NCBI RefSeq assembly: GCF_001428845.1
Contig: NZ_LMIU01000025.1
Coordinates: 341,755-405,754, forward strand
DNA: 64,000 bases
Direction of reading: 5' to 3'
DNA from: Achromobacter sp. Root83
GTDB taxonomy: Bacteria; Pseudomonadota; Gammaproteobacteria; Burkholderiales; Burkholderiaceae_B
In this document: in pieces, positions 33,445-41,412 of the stretch
Position numbering within the stretch: the stretch's first letter is position 1
Layout of the letters: each line of letters opens with the position of its first letter
The notes under the pieces: generated by a model
The model's database searches: none
What the model saw: only the letters and a program-made list of their open reading frames with translations
Told to the model about the DNA's origin: nothing
Position numbers and translations under genes: made by a program

Positions 33445-34170
33445 TCAGCGCATGTTCCCGATGATGCTGGACCGGCTGTCCTGCATCTTCTTGATGAAGT
33501 TCGTCATCACGTCGAAGGCTTCATTGCGCTTTCCGGTCATGCTCTGCAGGCGCATCATTTCCATCTGCTGGGTATTGCCCAGCGCGTCGACCTGGTTCTT
33601 GGCCGCGGCGATGTCGCTCTTGTTGGTGTCGACCGTGGCGGCGTTCTCCTTGATCTTGGCTTCCAGTTCCGCGACCTTCCCGCCGATCTGGTCAACCCAG
33701 CCCTGCACGACGCGGCCCTTGGCATCCATGGTGCCGTTGCCGTCCACGTCGCGGGGCTCATCGGCGCCGGACGGCACGGTCAGCCCGGACGCCTTGATCT
33801 GGTCCAAGGTTGCGTGGGACAGCGCCTTGTCGTCGCCCTGCCCCCAGGACAGGCCGTACCAGCCCTCGGAATCCGGGCATTTGCTGGCCGCCAGGCGCCC
33901 CTGCAGATCCTTCAATTCAGCGATCTGGGCCTGCATCGACACATTCGACGACTCCAGCTTCAGGTTGTCGGCCGACTTGGCGGTCATGGATTCGTTCAGG
34001 CCGGCCATCTCGGCATTGCGCGCATTCACGGAATCGAGCTGCTGGCGCAGCGAGTCTTCCAATAGTTGGGTCCGTTGGGTCTGCACCGCCATCAGCGCGG
34101 TCTCCAGATCCATGCTGGACAGATCCATGCCCGAGACTCCACCTACACCCACTCCGGCTACCGAGGACAT
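33445..34170 (-). CDS. Bsp22-type needle-tip/filament protein, copy B (long, with EF-hand-like loop)
   Basis: 241 aa paralogue of the downstream bsp22. The N-terminal MDLSSMDLETALMAVQTQRT and the C-terminal QQMEMMRLQSMTGKRNEAFD then KKMQDSRSSIIGNMR match copy A almost exactly, while the middle (about residues 95-165) is different and about 40 residues longer. That middle contains DVDGNGTMDAKG (141-152), with Asp/Asn at positions 1, 3, 5 and 9, Gly at 6 and a hydrophobic at 8, as in EF-hand or dockerin calcium loops, though position 12 is Gly and not Glu. Own promoter 123 bp upstream. Either a second tip protein or the genuine one, with copy A as filament subunit. Confidence 0.82.
   Translation of the reverse strand: MSSVAGVGVGGVSGMDLSSMDLETALMAVQTQRTQLLEDSLRQQLDSVNARNAEMAGLNESMTAKSADNLKLESSNVSMQAQIAELKDLQGRLAASKCPDSEGWYGLSWGQGDDKALSHATLDQIKASGLTVPSGADEPRDVDGNGTMDAKGRVVQGWVDQIGGKVAELEAKIKENAATVDTNKSDIAAAKNQVDALGNTQQMEMMRLQSMTGKRNEAFDVMTNFIKKMQDSRSSIIGNMR
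33448..33537 (-). repeat. 3' end of bsp22 copy B, near-identical to copy A
   Basis: Partner of 32676-32765; see the paralogue entries. Conservation is strongest over the polymerisation helix, while the centres of the genes have no nucleotide similarity that I can see. Confidence 0.8.
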
Positions 34171-34292
34171 CGCTTTCTCCTTGAATTAGTTGCGCTACCA
34201 GCGGGACGCCGGCCCTGCAGACCCAGGGTTAACCCTTGCGTTCCCGGCATTTGCGGCGGCGACGCTGCCGCCGTCCGCCTCCACCCCGTGTT

Positions 34293-34319
34293 CGTAACGC
34301 TTGCCCCCTGCTTGGTTCC
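34293..34319 (-). promoter_or_regulatory. GGAAC/GTTACG promoter of bsp22 copy B
   Basis: Minus strand GGAAC-N16-GTTACG, giving a leader of about 115 nt before the copy B start. It lies back-to-back with the bopN promoter, with 13 bp between the two -35 elements. Confidence 0.7.
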
Positions 34320-34332
34320 ACCCGGAATGGAT

Positions 34333-34358
34333 GGAACCTTTTCCGCCGTGCCGTTACT
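34333..34358 (+). promoter_or_regulatory. GGAAC/GTTACT promoter of the bopN-bscF operon
   Basis: Plus strand GGAAC-N15-GTTACT, 45 bp before the bopN start codon. With the opposing copy at 34293-34319 it forms a compact divergent control region for both halves of the secretion system. Confidence 0.75.
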
Positions 34359-34403
34359 ACCACTGACTACGCGCGGCCTGTGTCGGCTGCCCTCACGCGC
34401 CTT

Positions 34404-35504
34404 ATGAACCGTATCGAAGCTGGACTGCCCTCTTCCGCCTTTTCCTCGACGACCTCGCATGCCGATGTTCAGCACGGCCAGCAGCAGGTCGGCACGATGC
34501 TGGGCCAGGCAACGGTCGCGGTGGCCGGCGAGTTCTCGCTGGCGGATTCCGCCGAAGAACTCAGCCTGCACATGGCCGAGAAAACCGAAGACAAGCACCA
34601 CTCCGAGCGCAAGATGCGGGGCGACGCCCCGCTGCAGACGCTGAGCACCGAAGCCATCCTGGCCTATCTGGCCGGCACCCATGACGCCGACGCCCAGGAA
34701 AAGCTGGTTGAACTGGCGCGCTTCCTGCTGGGCGGCAAGGGCGATCCCCGCCAGGCCGCCGGCCGTGCGTTCGGCGACGTGTCGCAGCAGTACCTGGGCC
34801 TGCAATACGCGCTGCGCCAGGGCGAAAGCGAGGGCGCGCCCGAAGACGTGCTGGACGGCCTGCGCGAAGCGCTGGCCGATCTGGAACTGGAAAGCGGTCC
34901 GCAGATCCGCGCGGGCCTCAACACCGTCAGCGCCGCCTCCGCCTATGCCGAGGACAGCCGTGGCGTGGCCGAATTCCAGCGCACCTACCGCGACGTGGTG
35001 CTGGGCGAATCCTCCCTGGCCAAGACGCTGGCCCTGGCGCTGGAGCGCTTCGGCGGCAAGGATGTCGGCCGGGGTCTGCAGCAACTGATCCAGGCCCTGG
35101 GACTGGATCTGGCCGCCGCGCGCCCGTCCACCAGCCCCGATCGCCTGCAGTCCCTGATGCAGGATCTCTATCAATTGGGCACCGCCGTCACCGTCCTGGA
35201 CGGTTGCGCGGAACTGGCCGCGAAACTGGAGCGTGACCATGGCAAGGCCCTGGACACCGAACGGCTGATGCAGGACCTGGTCAATGTCAGCAACGAGAAA
35301 TGGGTCTCCGAGGCCCGCTTCTCCGGGCTCGCGGGCTCGCACGGCGTCGTCACCGTCGAAGGCCGCATCGCCTTCCTGGGCGGCGTGCGCGCCCTGCTCA
35401 AGGACCTGCCCGTGCAGGTCTACGCCGACGCGGACACCCGGCAATCCGTCCTGAACGCCGCACAACAGGCCCTGGACACGGCCATCGACGAGGAATACGA
35501 ATGA
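34404..35504 (+). CDS. bopN: T3SS gatekeeper (SctW), BopN-like with fused TyeA-like end
   Basis: 366 aa, YopN/MxiC/SepL family. N-terminal secretion region MNRIEAGLPSSAFSSTTS, then the helical LcrE/InvE domain with ATVAVAGEFSLADSAEELS and LARFLLGGKGDPRQAAGRAF, and a C-terminal TyeA-like part (about 280-366, LMQDLVNVSNEKWVSEARF). So both gatekeeper halves are in one chain. ATG 34404 is chosen; upstream frame runs through the promoter. It controls the order of translocator and effector export. Stop overlaps the next gene's ATG. Confidence 0.88.
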   Translation: MNRIEAGLPSSAFSSTTSHADVQHGQQQVGTMLGQATVAVAGEFSLADSAEELSLHMAEKTEDKHHSERKMRGDAPLQTLSTEAILAYLAGTHDADAQEKLVELARFLLGGKGDPRQAAGRAFGDVSQQYLGLQYALRQGESEGAPEDVLDGLREALADLELESGPQIRAGLNTVSAASAYAEDSRGVAEFQRTYRDVVLGESSLAKTLALALERFGGKDVGRGLQQLIQALGLDLAAARPSTSPDRLQSLMQDLYQLGTAVTVLDGCAELAAKLERDHGKALDTERLMQDLVNVSNEKWVSEARFSGLAGSHGVVTVEGRIAFLGGVRALLKDLPVQVYADADTRQSVLNAAQQALDTAIDEEYE

Positions 35505-35881
35505 ACAGCCTGGACCGCGCGCTGGGCGCCTTCGGCGAAGACATCGGCATGCCCGGCCTGGCGCTCGGCGCCGGCGGCAACCTGGCCCTGCAGCTCGACT
35601 CGGGCCGCCGGGTCGCCATCGAGCCCGCGGGCGAGGAAGTGCTGGTCTATGTATCGGAGCCCGTGCCCTACGACGCGTCCGAGCGTCTGCAGAAGGCTTG
35701 GCGGCGCGCGCATTTCTCGCGCCTGGACGGCTGGCCGGTGCAGACGGCGCTGCGCGAGCAGGACGGCGTGCCGCGCCTGCTGGCCGTGACGCGGCTGGCG
35801 GCCGCCGACGCCAGCGGCCACAAGCTCCGGCAGGCCGTCGAGCATCTGTCGCGCTGGCTCGATGCCGCGCGCGACGACTGA
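35501..35881 (+). CDS. CesT-like class I chaperone, probably for BopN
   Basis: 126 aa. Alpha-beta-beta-alpha pattern of class I chaperones: LDRALGAFGEDIGMPGLALG, strands GGNLALQLDSGRRVAIEPAG and EEVLVYVSEPVPYD, then HFSRLDGWPVQTALREQDG and a final helix RQAVEHLSRWLDAARDD. ATGA overlap with bopN implies translational coupling and suggests BopN as the client, as with SycN/YscB and YopN in Yersinia. Exact partner not provable from sequence. Confidence 0.75.
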   Translation: MNSLDRALGAFGEDIGMPGLALGAGGNLALQLDSGRRVAIEPAGEEVLVYVSEPVPYDASERLQKAWRRAHFSRLDGWPVQTALREQDGVPRLLAVTRLAAADASGHKLRQAVEHLSRWLDAARDD

Positions 35882-35901
35882 ACACGGGACACGGAACCAT
35901 C

Positions 35902-36309
35902 ATGTCCGACATCCGCATCAACGGCCTGGCGTTCGACCGGGGCATAGACAGCATTTCGTACACGGGCCGCGAGACCGGCGGCCAGCAGCTTCCCGAGCGC
36001 CATGAACTCACGCCTCCCGCCGACGGCGTGCGCGCGCAGCTCGCCCAGTTGCTGGACAAGCCCAATACCGCCCGCTACCTGGATGAACACCTGCGCCCCG
36101 CGCTGGACAACCGCGACCTGCTGATGCCGGGAAAATTCCAGCACGCCCTGCAATCGGCGCTGGACGGCCTGGCCGCCGCGGCGGAACAGACGCAGCACCA
36201 GAGCCAGGACGACGCCCGGGTCCTGAACCGCGCGCTGCGCCTGCTGAAGGACGAAGCCGGCCTGCGCGAACTGGTCACCATGTACCGAAGCGCGCTGTAC
36301 CAAGGATGA
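35902..36309 (+). CDS. T3SS export-gate-associated protein (SctX/YscX type)
   Basis: 135 aa. Pattern like YscX: IRINGLAFDRGIDSISY, LPERHELTPPADGVRAQLAQ with the PPADG segment, then helices ending LRELVTMYRSALYQG. SctX is an early substrate that works with SctY and the export gate SctV, and here sctX, sctY and bcrD are consecutive, the same arrangement as yscX-yscY-yscV. Good confidence from context plus motif. Confidence 0.78.
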   Translation: MSDIRINGLAFDRGIDSISYTGRETGGQQLPERHELTPPADGVRAQLAQLLDKPNTARYLDEHLRPALDNRDLLMPGKFQHALQSALDGLAAAAEQTQHQSQDDARVLNRALRLLKDEAGLRELVTMYRSALYQG

Positions 36310-36316
36310 ATGCCCG

Positions 36317-36676
36317 ATGCCCCTGACCCACGAGGCGCGCGAGCTGCTCAGCCTGCTGGCGTATGTCTACCTTGAAAACAACCGGCCCGAGAAGACCGCG
36401 GTGCTGCTGAACGCCCTGCGCGCGCTGGGCCTGGCCGAACCGCGCCAGCTCGCCACGCTGGCGCTGGCGCAACTGCGCGCCGGCAAGCCCGAGAACGCCC
36501 TGTCCACGCTGGATGGCCTGGCCATGCAGGGCGGCATCGACGCCCCCTTCCACCTGATCCGCGCCCAGACCCTGCTGTCGCTGGAACGCCGGGACGAAGC
36601 CGCCGCGGCGATGCGCGCCTACGTCGCCCTGCGCCCCGCCGCCACCGCCTTGCCCACCGAGACCGTGTCCCCTTGA
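36317..36676 (+). CDS. T3SS chaperone of SctX (SctY/YscY type)
   Basis: 119 aa, helical with TPR-like repeats: ARELLSLLAYVYLENNRPEK, LALAQLRAGKPENALSTLDG and HLIRAQTLLSLERRDEAAAA. Size and repeats fit YscY, which binds YscX. 7 bp after sctX, and the stop falls at the start of bcrD. Confidence 0.8.
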   Translation: MPLTHEARELLSLLAYVYLENNRPEKTAVLLNALRALGLAEPRQLATLALAQLRAGKPENALSTLDGLAMQGGIDAPFHLIRAQTLLSLERRDEAAAAMRAYVALRPAATALPTETVSP

Positions 36677-36684
36677 GCCGCACC

Positions 36685-38778
36685 ATGCAAGCCCTCAACC
36701 GCGTCGTCGCCGCCGCCACCAGCCGCAACGATATCGTCCTGGCGATTCTGATCGTCTCGATCATCTTCATGATGATCCTGCCGCTGCCGACCACGCTGGT
36801 CGACGTGCTGATCGGCGCCAACATGACGCTGTCGGCCATCCTGCTGATGGTCGCCATGTACCTGCCGTCGCCGCTGGCGTTCTCGTCGTTCCCGTCGGTG
36901 CTGCTGGTCACCACCCTGTTCCGCCTGGGCATTTCCATCGCCACCACCCGCCTGATCCTGCTGCAGGGCGACGCGGGCCACATCATCGAGACCTTCGGCA
37001 ATTTCGTCGTGGGCGGCAACCTGATCGTGGGCCTGGTGGTCTTCCTGATCCTGACCATCGTGCAGTTCGTCGTCATCACCAAGGGCGCGGAACGGGTGGC
37101 CGAAGTGGCGGCGCGCTTTTCGCTTGACGCCATGCCGGGCAAGCAGATGTCGATCGACGCGGACCTGCGCGCCGGCACCATCGACATGGACGAGGCCCGC
37201 AAGCGCCGCACCATCGTCGAAAAAGAAAGCCAGCTCTACGGCGCCATGGACGGCGCCATGAAGTTCGTCAAGGGCGACGCCATCGCCGGGCTCATCATCG
37301 TCGCGGTCAACCTGCTGGGCGGCATCCTCATCGGCACCATGCAGCGCGGGCTCACCGCGGGCGAGGCCGTGCAGGTCTATTCCATCCTGACCATCGGCGA
37401 CGGCCTGATCGCGCAGATCCCGGCGCTGTTCATCGCCATCTGCGCCGGCATCATCGTGACCCGCGTGCAGACGGGCGACGGCCCCTCCAACGTGGGCAAG
37501 GACATCGGCGCGCAGGTGCTGGCGCAGCCGCGCGCCCTGCTGATCGCGGCGGCCATCGCCGTGGGCATGGGCCTGATCCCCGGCATGCCCACGCTGACCT
37601 TCCTGGCGCTGGCCGCCGTCGTGGGCACCATCGGCTTCGTGCTGCTGCGCGGCACGCGCAAGGTGGTGGACGAGAAGACGGGCGAGATCACCGAGATCCC
37701 GGCGCTGGCGGCCGATGGCCAGAAACCGGCCGCCAAACCCCGCAACGACGGCAGCGCCGAATTCGCGCCCACGCTGCCGCTGATGATCGACGTGGCCGCG
37801 CACCTGCAGCGCAGCTTCGACGCCGACGAGCTGAACGAAGAACTGCTCAAGATCCGCCGCGCGCTGTACTTCGACCTGGGCGTGCCGTTCCCCGGCATCC
37901 AGCTGCGCTTCAACGATGCGCTGCCGCAGGACACCTACAACATCCTGCTGTCGGAGGTGCCGGTATCCCAGGGCAAGCTGCGGCCCGGCGCGGTGCTGGT
38001 GCGCGACACCGAACAGAACCTGCAGGCGCTGCAGGTTCCCTATGAAACGGACAAGCGCTTCCTGCCCAACATCCCCACCATCTGGGTCAACGCGGACCTG
38101 GCGCCCACGCTGTCCGCCGCAGGCATCCCGTTTCTGGATCCGCATCAGGTGCTGACCTGGCACCTGGCATTCGTGCTGAAGAAATACTCGTCGGATTTCA
38201 TCGGCATCCAGGAGACCCGCTTCCTGCTCACCGCCATGGAAGACCGCTTCCCCGACCTGGTGAAAGAGGCGCTGCGCGTGATGCCGGTGCAGAAGATCGC
38301 CGAGATCATGCAGCGGCTGGTGTCCGAGGACATCTCTGTCCGCAACCTGCGGGCGGTGCTGGAAGCACTGATCGAATGGGGCCAGAAAGAGAAGGACACC
38401 GTGCTCCTCACCGAATACGTGCGGGTGTCGCTCAAGCGCCACATCAGCTACAAGTACTCCACCGGCCAGAACATTCTGCCCGCCTACCTGCTGGCCCCGA
38501 ACGTCGAGGAGACCGTGCGCGGCGCCATCCGCCAGACCTCGGCGGGCAGCTACCTGGCGCTGGATCCCAACGCATCCAAGAAACTCGTCGACAACATCAA
38601 GCGCGCCACCGGCGACCTGAGCGCCACGGCACAAAAGCCGGTGCTGCTGACCTCCATGGACATCCGCCGCTATCTGCGCAAGATGATCGAACAGGATCTG
38701 TACGAGCTGCCCGTGCTGTCCTACCAGGAGCTCACGCAAGAGATCAACGTGCAGCCGCTGGCCAGGGTGGACCTGTGA
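36685..38778 (+). CDS. bcrD: T3SS major export-gate protein (SctV)
   Basis: 697 aa, FlhA/LcrD family. Seven to eight N-terminal membrane helices (about 15-320), including the FHIPEP-like region NMTLSAILLMVAMYLPSPLAF and FRLGISIATTRLIL, then a large cytosolic domain that forms a nonamer ring and docks chaperone complexes (VAGTIDMDEARKRRTIVEKE is the conserved loop). The signature GDAIAGLIIVAVNLLGGILI is intact. ATG at 36685 is chosen; an in-frame TTG at 36673 overlaps the sctY stop and could also serve, adding four residues. Confidence 0.95.
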   Translation: MQALNRVVAAATSRNDIVLAILIVSIIFMMILPLPTTLVDVLIGANMTLSAILLMVAMYLPSPLAFSSFPSVLLVTTLFRLGISIATTRLILLQGDAGHIIETFGNFVVGGNLIVGLVVFLILTIVQFVVITKGAERVAEVAARFSLDAMPGKQMSIDADLRAGTIDMDEARKRRTIVEKESQLYGAMDGAMKFVKGDAIAGLIIVAVNLLGGILIGTMQRGLTAGEAVQVYSILTIGDGLIAQIPALFIAICAGIIVTRVQTGDGPSNVGKDIGAQVLAQPRALLIAAAIAVGMGLIPGMPTLTFLALAAVVGTIGFVLLRGTRKVVDEKTGEITEIPALAADGQKPAAKPRNDGSAEFAPTLPLMIDVAAHLQRSFDADELNEELLKIRRALYFDLGVPFPGIQLRFNDALPQDTYNILLSEVPVSQGKLRPGAVLVRDTEQNLQALQVPYETDKRFLPNIPTIWVNADLAPTLSAAGIPFLDPHQVLTWHLAFVLKKYSSDFIGIQETRFLLTAMEDRFPDLVKEALRVMPVQKIAEIMQRLVSEDISVRNLRAVLEALIEWGQKEKDTVLLTEYVRVSLKRHISYKYSTGQNILPAYLLAPNVEETVRGAIRQTSAGSYLALDPNASKKLVDNIKRATGDLSATAQKPVLLTSMDIRRYLRKMIEQDLYELPVLSYQELTQEINVQPLARVDL

Positions 38779-38803
38779 CCGCGCGCCACAACGGAGCCCC
38801 CGC

Positions 38804-40180
38804 ATGAGCGAAGCGCTGGAACTGCGCGTCCTGAGCGGCCTGCATCGCGATGCGCGCTGCCTGGTGGAAGACGGCTCGGTGCTGGGCGCCGATCCCGCCT
38901 GCGACATCGTGCTGGCCGACGACGGCATGGGTGCGCGCGCCGCGCGCGTGCGCATCGGCGCGGGCGGCTGGGATCTGGCGATCGACGGCGGCCAGCCGGA
39001 CGCCTTGCCCGGCACGCCGTTCAACCGGCCGGCGCCGTTGGGCCCGGTGTGGATCACGGTGGCGCGCCGCGGCGATCCCTGGCCCCAGGTTCCCGACGCC
39101 GCCAGCGGCGCGCCGGATGCCGCAACTACCGCCACCACGACCGCGGATGCCCCCTTCGTCGCGGCCGCAGCCGCGCCGGCCTCGCCGGACACCGCGCCCG
39201 GGCCGGCCCCCACGGGCGCTTCCGACGAGGACAGCCTGCTCGAACGCCGCCTGCCTATGCCGCCCGCTCACGGCAGGCGCCGCAAGCGCGACTCCTGGCC
39301 GATGGCGCTGGGCCTGGGCGCGGTATTGCTCACCATCATCGTGGCCATCGCGCTGGCGCTGATCCCGCCCTCCACGGCCAAGCGGGCCCCCACGCCGGAC
39401 CCGCGCCTGGCCGCGGCCGAAAAATCCATGGGGCAGATATCCGCCGTGTTCGAGCGCATGGGGCTGGCCTCGCGCCTGCACGTATCACTGTCGCGCGACG
39501 GCACGGTCACCGTATCGGGCTGGGTGCGCAACGCGGGCGAACAGGACGCCGTCGCGGCGTCCCTGTCGCAGATCTGGCCGATGCCGGCCATGCGCATCAG
39601 CAACGAGGACGAGGCGGTGCGCACCGCCCGCGCCGCGCTGCGGGCCTTCAACGTCAAGTACGAGCCCCAGTACCAGGGCGACGGCCGGCTCAACATCGCC
39701 GGCATCGCCAGCAGCGCGCGCGAACGCGCCTCCGCCATGGACGCGCTGCGCGCGCAGCTTCCCGGCATGACCGTGCTGGGCAATGACATCGTGCTGACGC
39801 AGCAGTTGAGCGATACGTTCTCCAGCCAGATGGTGGACGCCGGACTGTCCGGCGTCACGCTCGCCTGGAAGGCCGACTACCTGGACATCGCTCCGGGTGC
39901 GCTGGATGACGATCAGCTTCAACGCCTGCAGGACCTGGTGGACGACTTCAACAAGCATCATCTGGGCGTTGCCCGGATCGCCGCCGCCAGCGCCGCCGCG
40001 CCTGCCGACAGCGTGCCCTTCATGATCCGCAGCGTCGTCGGCGGCCCCCAGCCCTTCATCGTGCTGGAAGATGGCAGCAAGCTGCTGGTGGGCGGCGTCT
40101 ACCGCAAGTACCGCCTGGTCACGGTGGAAAACACACGCATCATCTTCGAGGGGCCGCGCAATGCGATCGTGACGCGCTGA
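38804..40180 (+). CDS. bscD: T3SS inner-membrane ring protein (SctD)
   Basis: 458 aa. N-terminal cytosolic FHA-like domain (1-90; LRVLSGLHRDARCLVEDGSV, LGADPACDIVLADDGMGARA), Ala/Pro/Thr-rich linker, a single TM (about 166-188), and a periplasmic region with BON/ring-building repeats (RLHVSLSRDGTVTVSGWVRN; GDGRLNIAGIASSARERASA). It is the outer partner of BscJ in the inner-membrane ring and docks SctK inside. Ends VENTRIIFEGPRNAIVTR. Confidence 0.9.
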   Translation: MSEALELRVLSGLHRDARCLVEDGSVLGADPACDIVLADDGMGARAARVRIGAGGWDLAIDGGQPDALPGTPFNRPAPLGPVWITVARRGDPWPQVPDAASGAPDAATTATTTADAPFVAAAAAPASPDTAPGPAPTGASDEDSLLERRLPMPPAHGRRRKRDSWPMALGLGAVLLTIIVAIALALIPPSTAKRAPTPDPRLAAAEKSMGQISAVFERMGLASRLHVSLSRDGTVTVSGWVRNAGEQDAVAASLSQIWPMPAMRISNEDEAVRTARAALRAFNVKYEPQYQGDGRLNIAGIASSARERASAMDALRAQLPGMTVLGNDIVLTQQLSDTFSSQMVDAGLSGVTLAWKADYLDIAPGALDDDQLQRLQDLVDDFNKHHLGVARIAAASAAAPADSVPFMIRSVVGGPQPFIVLEDGSKLLVGGVYRKYRLVTVENTRIIFEGPRNAIVTR

Positions 40181-40229
40181 GCGTCCCGGTCCCTATCGCC
40201 GCCCACACCACAACCGACACCCGCCGCCC

Positions 40230-40508
40230 ATGAACACGCCCGCCGCCCTGACCGAACTCGAACACCGACTGGCCGCCCCCGGCGGCGCCGAACTGAGCGC
40301 GTCGCTGGCCGAGCGCCTGACGCAACTGGAACACGCCGCCCGCGCCCGCATGGCCGCTGGTCTGTCGCCCGCCGCCTTTCAGGACTGCCTGGCCGTGGCG
40401 GAGGCCGCCCAGGCGGCCCGCGCCGTCCTGGCGCAGCGGTCCTCTCAACCTGTTTCGGATGCCGGCGCCGCGGTGCCGCCGTCCGCCTTCACTTCCCTGT
40501 CCCGCTAA
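40230..40508 (+). CDS. bscE: Small T3SS protein, SctE/YscE-type needle co-chaperone candidate
   Basis: 92 aa, helical, between bscD and the needle gene. ALTELEHRLAAPGGAELSAS and LAERLTQLEHAARARMAAGL, then FQDCLAVAEAAQAARAVL, resemble YscE/EscE proteins that hold needle subunits with a TPR partner. Ala-rich composition weakens the match, so position carries much of the call. 11 bp before bscF. Confidence 0.72.
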   Translation: MNTPAALTELEHRLAAPGGAELSASLAERLTQLEHAARARMAAGLSPAAFQDCLAVAEAAQAARAVLAQRSSQPVSDAGAAVPPSAFTSLSR

Positions 40509-40519
40509 GGAGACGCAGC

Positions 40520-40786
40520 ATGGCAATCAACGGTCTTTCCGGCTCGTCCGGCCTGAACTTCAACTCCGTCAACAGCACGATCTACGACAGCATTCGCACG
40601 CAGGAAACCAACCTGCAATCGACGCTGGCCAACATGGGCACCAATGCCGACGGCAGCGTGTCCCAGGCCCAGATGCTGCAAATGCAGCAACAGATCCAGC
40701 AATGGACGATGATGATCGACATCCAGAGCACGATCACCAAGCAGATCGCGGATTCGCTGAAGGGCGTGATCCAGAAGTCCAGCTAG
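40520..40786 (+). CDS. bscF: T3SS needle subunit (SctF)
   Basis: 88 aa, MxiH/PrgI/YscF family. Helix-turn-helix with the turn in NMGTNADGSVSQAQMLQM and the conserved C-terminal helix QWTMMIDIQSTITKQIADSL, ending KGVIQKSS. Strong AAGGAGA ribosome site, fitting a highly expressed subunit. Last gene of the bopN operon. Confidence 0.94.
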   Translation: MAINGLSGSSGLNFNSVNSTIYDSIRTQETNLQSTLANMGTNADGSVSQAQMLQMQQQIQQWTMMIDIQSTITKQIADSLKGVIQKSS

Positions 40787-40792
40787 GGATGC

Positions 40793-40809
40793 GGGCGGCG
40801 CCGCCGCCC
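40793..40809. terminator. GC-rich hairpin between bscF and the convergent chaperone
   Basis: GGGCGGC-GCC-GCCGCCC, a perfect 7-bp stem in the 23-bp gap between two converging stops. No T tract on either strand, so a weak or Rho-assisted stop at best. Confidence 0.4.
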
Positions 40810-41250
40810 CTATACCGACTGCATCATGAAGGCGGGGTTGCGCCGCAGCGCGTCCACGTCGGGTTCGGCGCGCGCGCTGCGCGTCTCCCAGGCCTCGACC
40901 TGGCCCAGCAGGGCGTCGATCGCGGCCATGAGGCTGTCGGCGCGGCAATCGGCGCGCGGCACGCCCAGTTGCAGGTGCATGCGCCCGTCGGGCGCCGCGC
41001 AGGCGACCACGCCGCCGCCGGCCTGCATGAAGTTGCTTTGCGCTGCCAGCAAGGCCTGCGCATTGTCCATCTTGCCGCCGACCGCGCAGGACAGCAGTAT
41101 TTGCGCGCGCGCGCCATGTTCCATGAGCTGCACCAGATGCCGGCCGTCGAATGCAAGCTGGCACAGGCCGCCTTCGGCAGGCGCGAGAGCGGGTATGCCC
41201 AAGGCCTGGCCGAGTTCGGAGAGTATCCGGGCGAATAGGGGATCTGACAC
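40810..41250 (-). CDS. Orphan class I (CesT-like) T3SS chaperone
   Basis: 146 aa from GTG 41250 (VSDPLFARILSELGQALGIP), which gives the class I N-terminal helix; ATG codons up to 41349 would add an unrelated-looking leader. Strand region GLCQLAFDGRHLVQLMEHGA and ILLSCAVGGK, then HLQLGVPRADCRADSLMAAI and a closing helix DALLGQVEAWETRSA. It converges with bscF and is divergent from the effector-chaperone operon. No effector gene lies directly next to it on its own strand and no GGAAC/GTTACT promoter was found for it, so its client may be encoded elsewhere (for example a BteA-type effector). Confidence 0.7.
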   Translation of the reverse strand: MSDPLFARILSELGQALGIPALAPAEGGLCQLAFDGRHLVQLMEHGARAQILLSCAVGGKMDNAQALLAAQSNFMQAGGGVVACAAPDGRMHLQLGVPRADCRADSLMAAIDALLGQVEAWETRSARAEPDVDALRRNPAFMMQSV

Positions 41251-41354
41251 GGTACGGGCTATGCGAGGCGCCGCGAAACACCAGCGGCAGGTAGGCAGGA
41301 GAGCGGTGGAAACGGCGCCCATCTTAACCGCGTTCATGGCATCGGCCAATCGGG

Positions 41355-41381
41355 GGAACTCATGAGCGGCGTCCGGTTACT
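41355..41381 (+). promoter_or_regulatory. GGAAC/GTTACT promoter of the AxoU-chaperone operon
   Basis: GGAAC-N16-GTTACT, 32 bp before the start of the double chaperone gene. The second half reads GTTACTCAC, close to GTTACTTAC at the bspR and bsp22 promoters. Confidence 0.75.
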
Positions 41382-41412
41382 CACGGGCTAGATTCCACTC
41401 CGTGAGGCCCCC

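Noticed and set aside
17391-34170. Flagellar export system instead of injectisome
   Set aside because: Secretin, needle, translocators, class II chaperones and gatekeeper are all present, which flagella lack.
36619-39213. Minus-strand open frame of 864 codons
   Set aside because: Antisense shadow of bcrD and bscD; composition is His/Arg/Gln/Gly-rich and no ribosome site is present.
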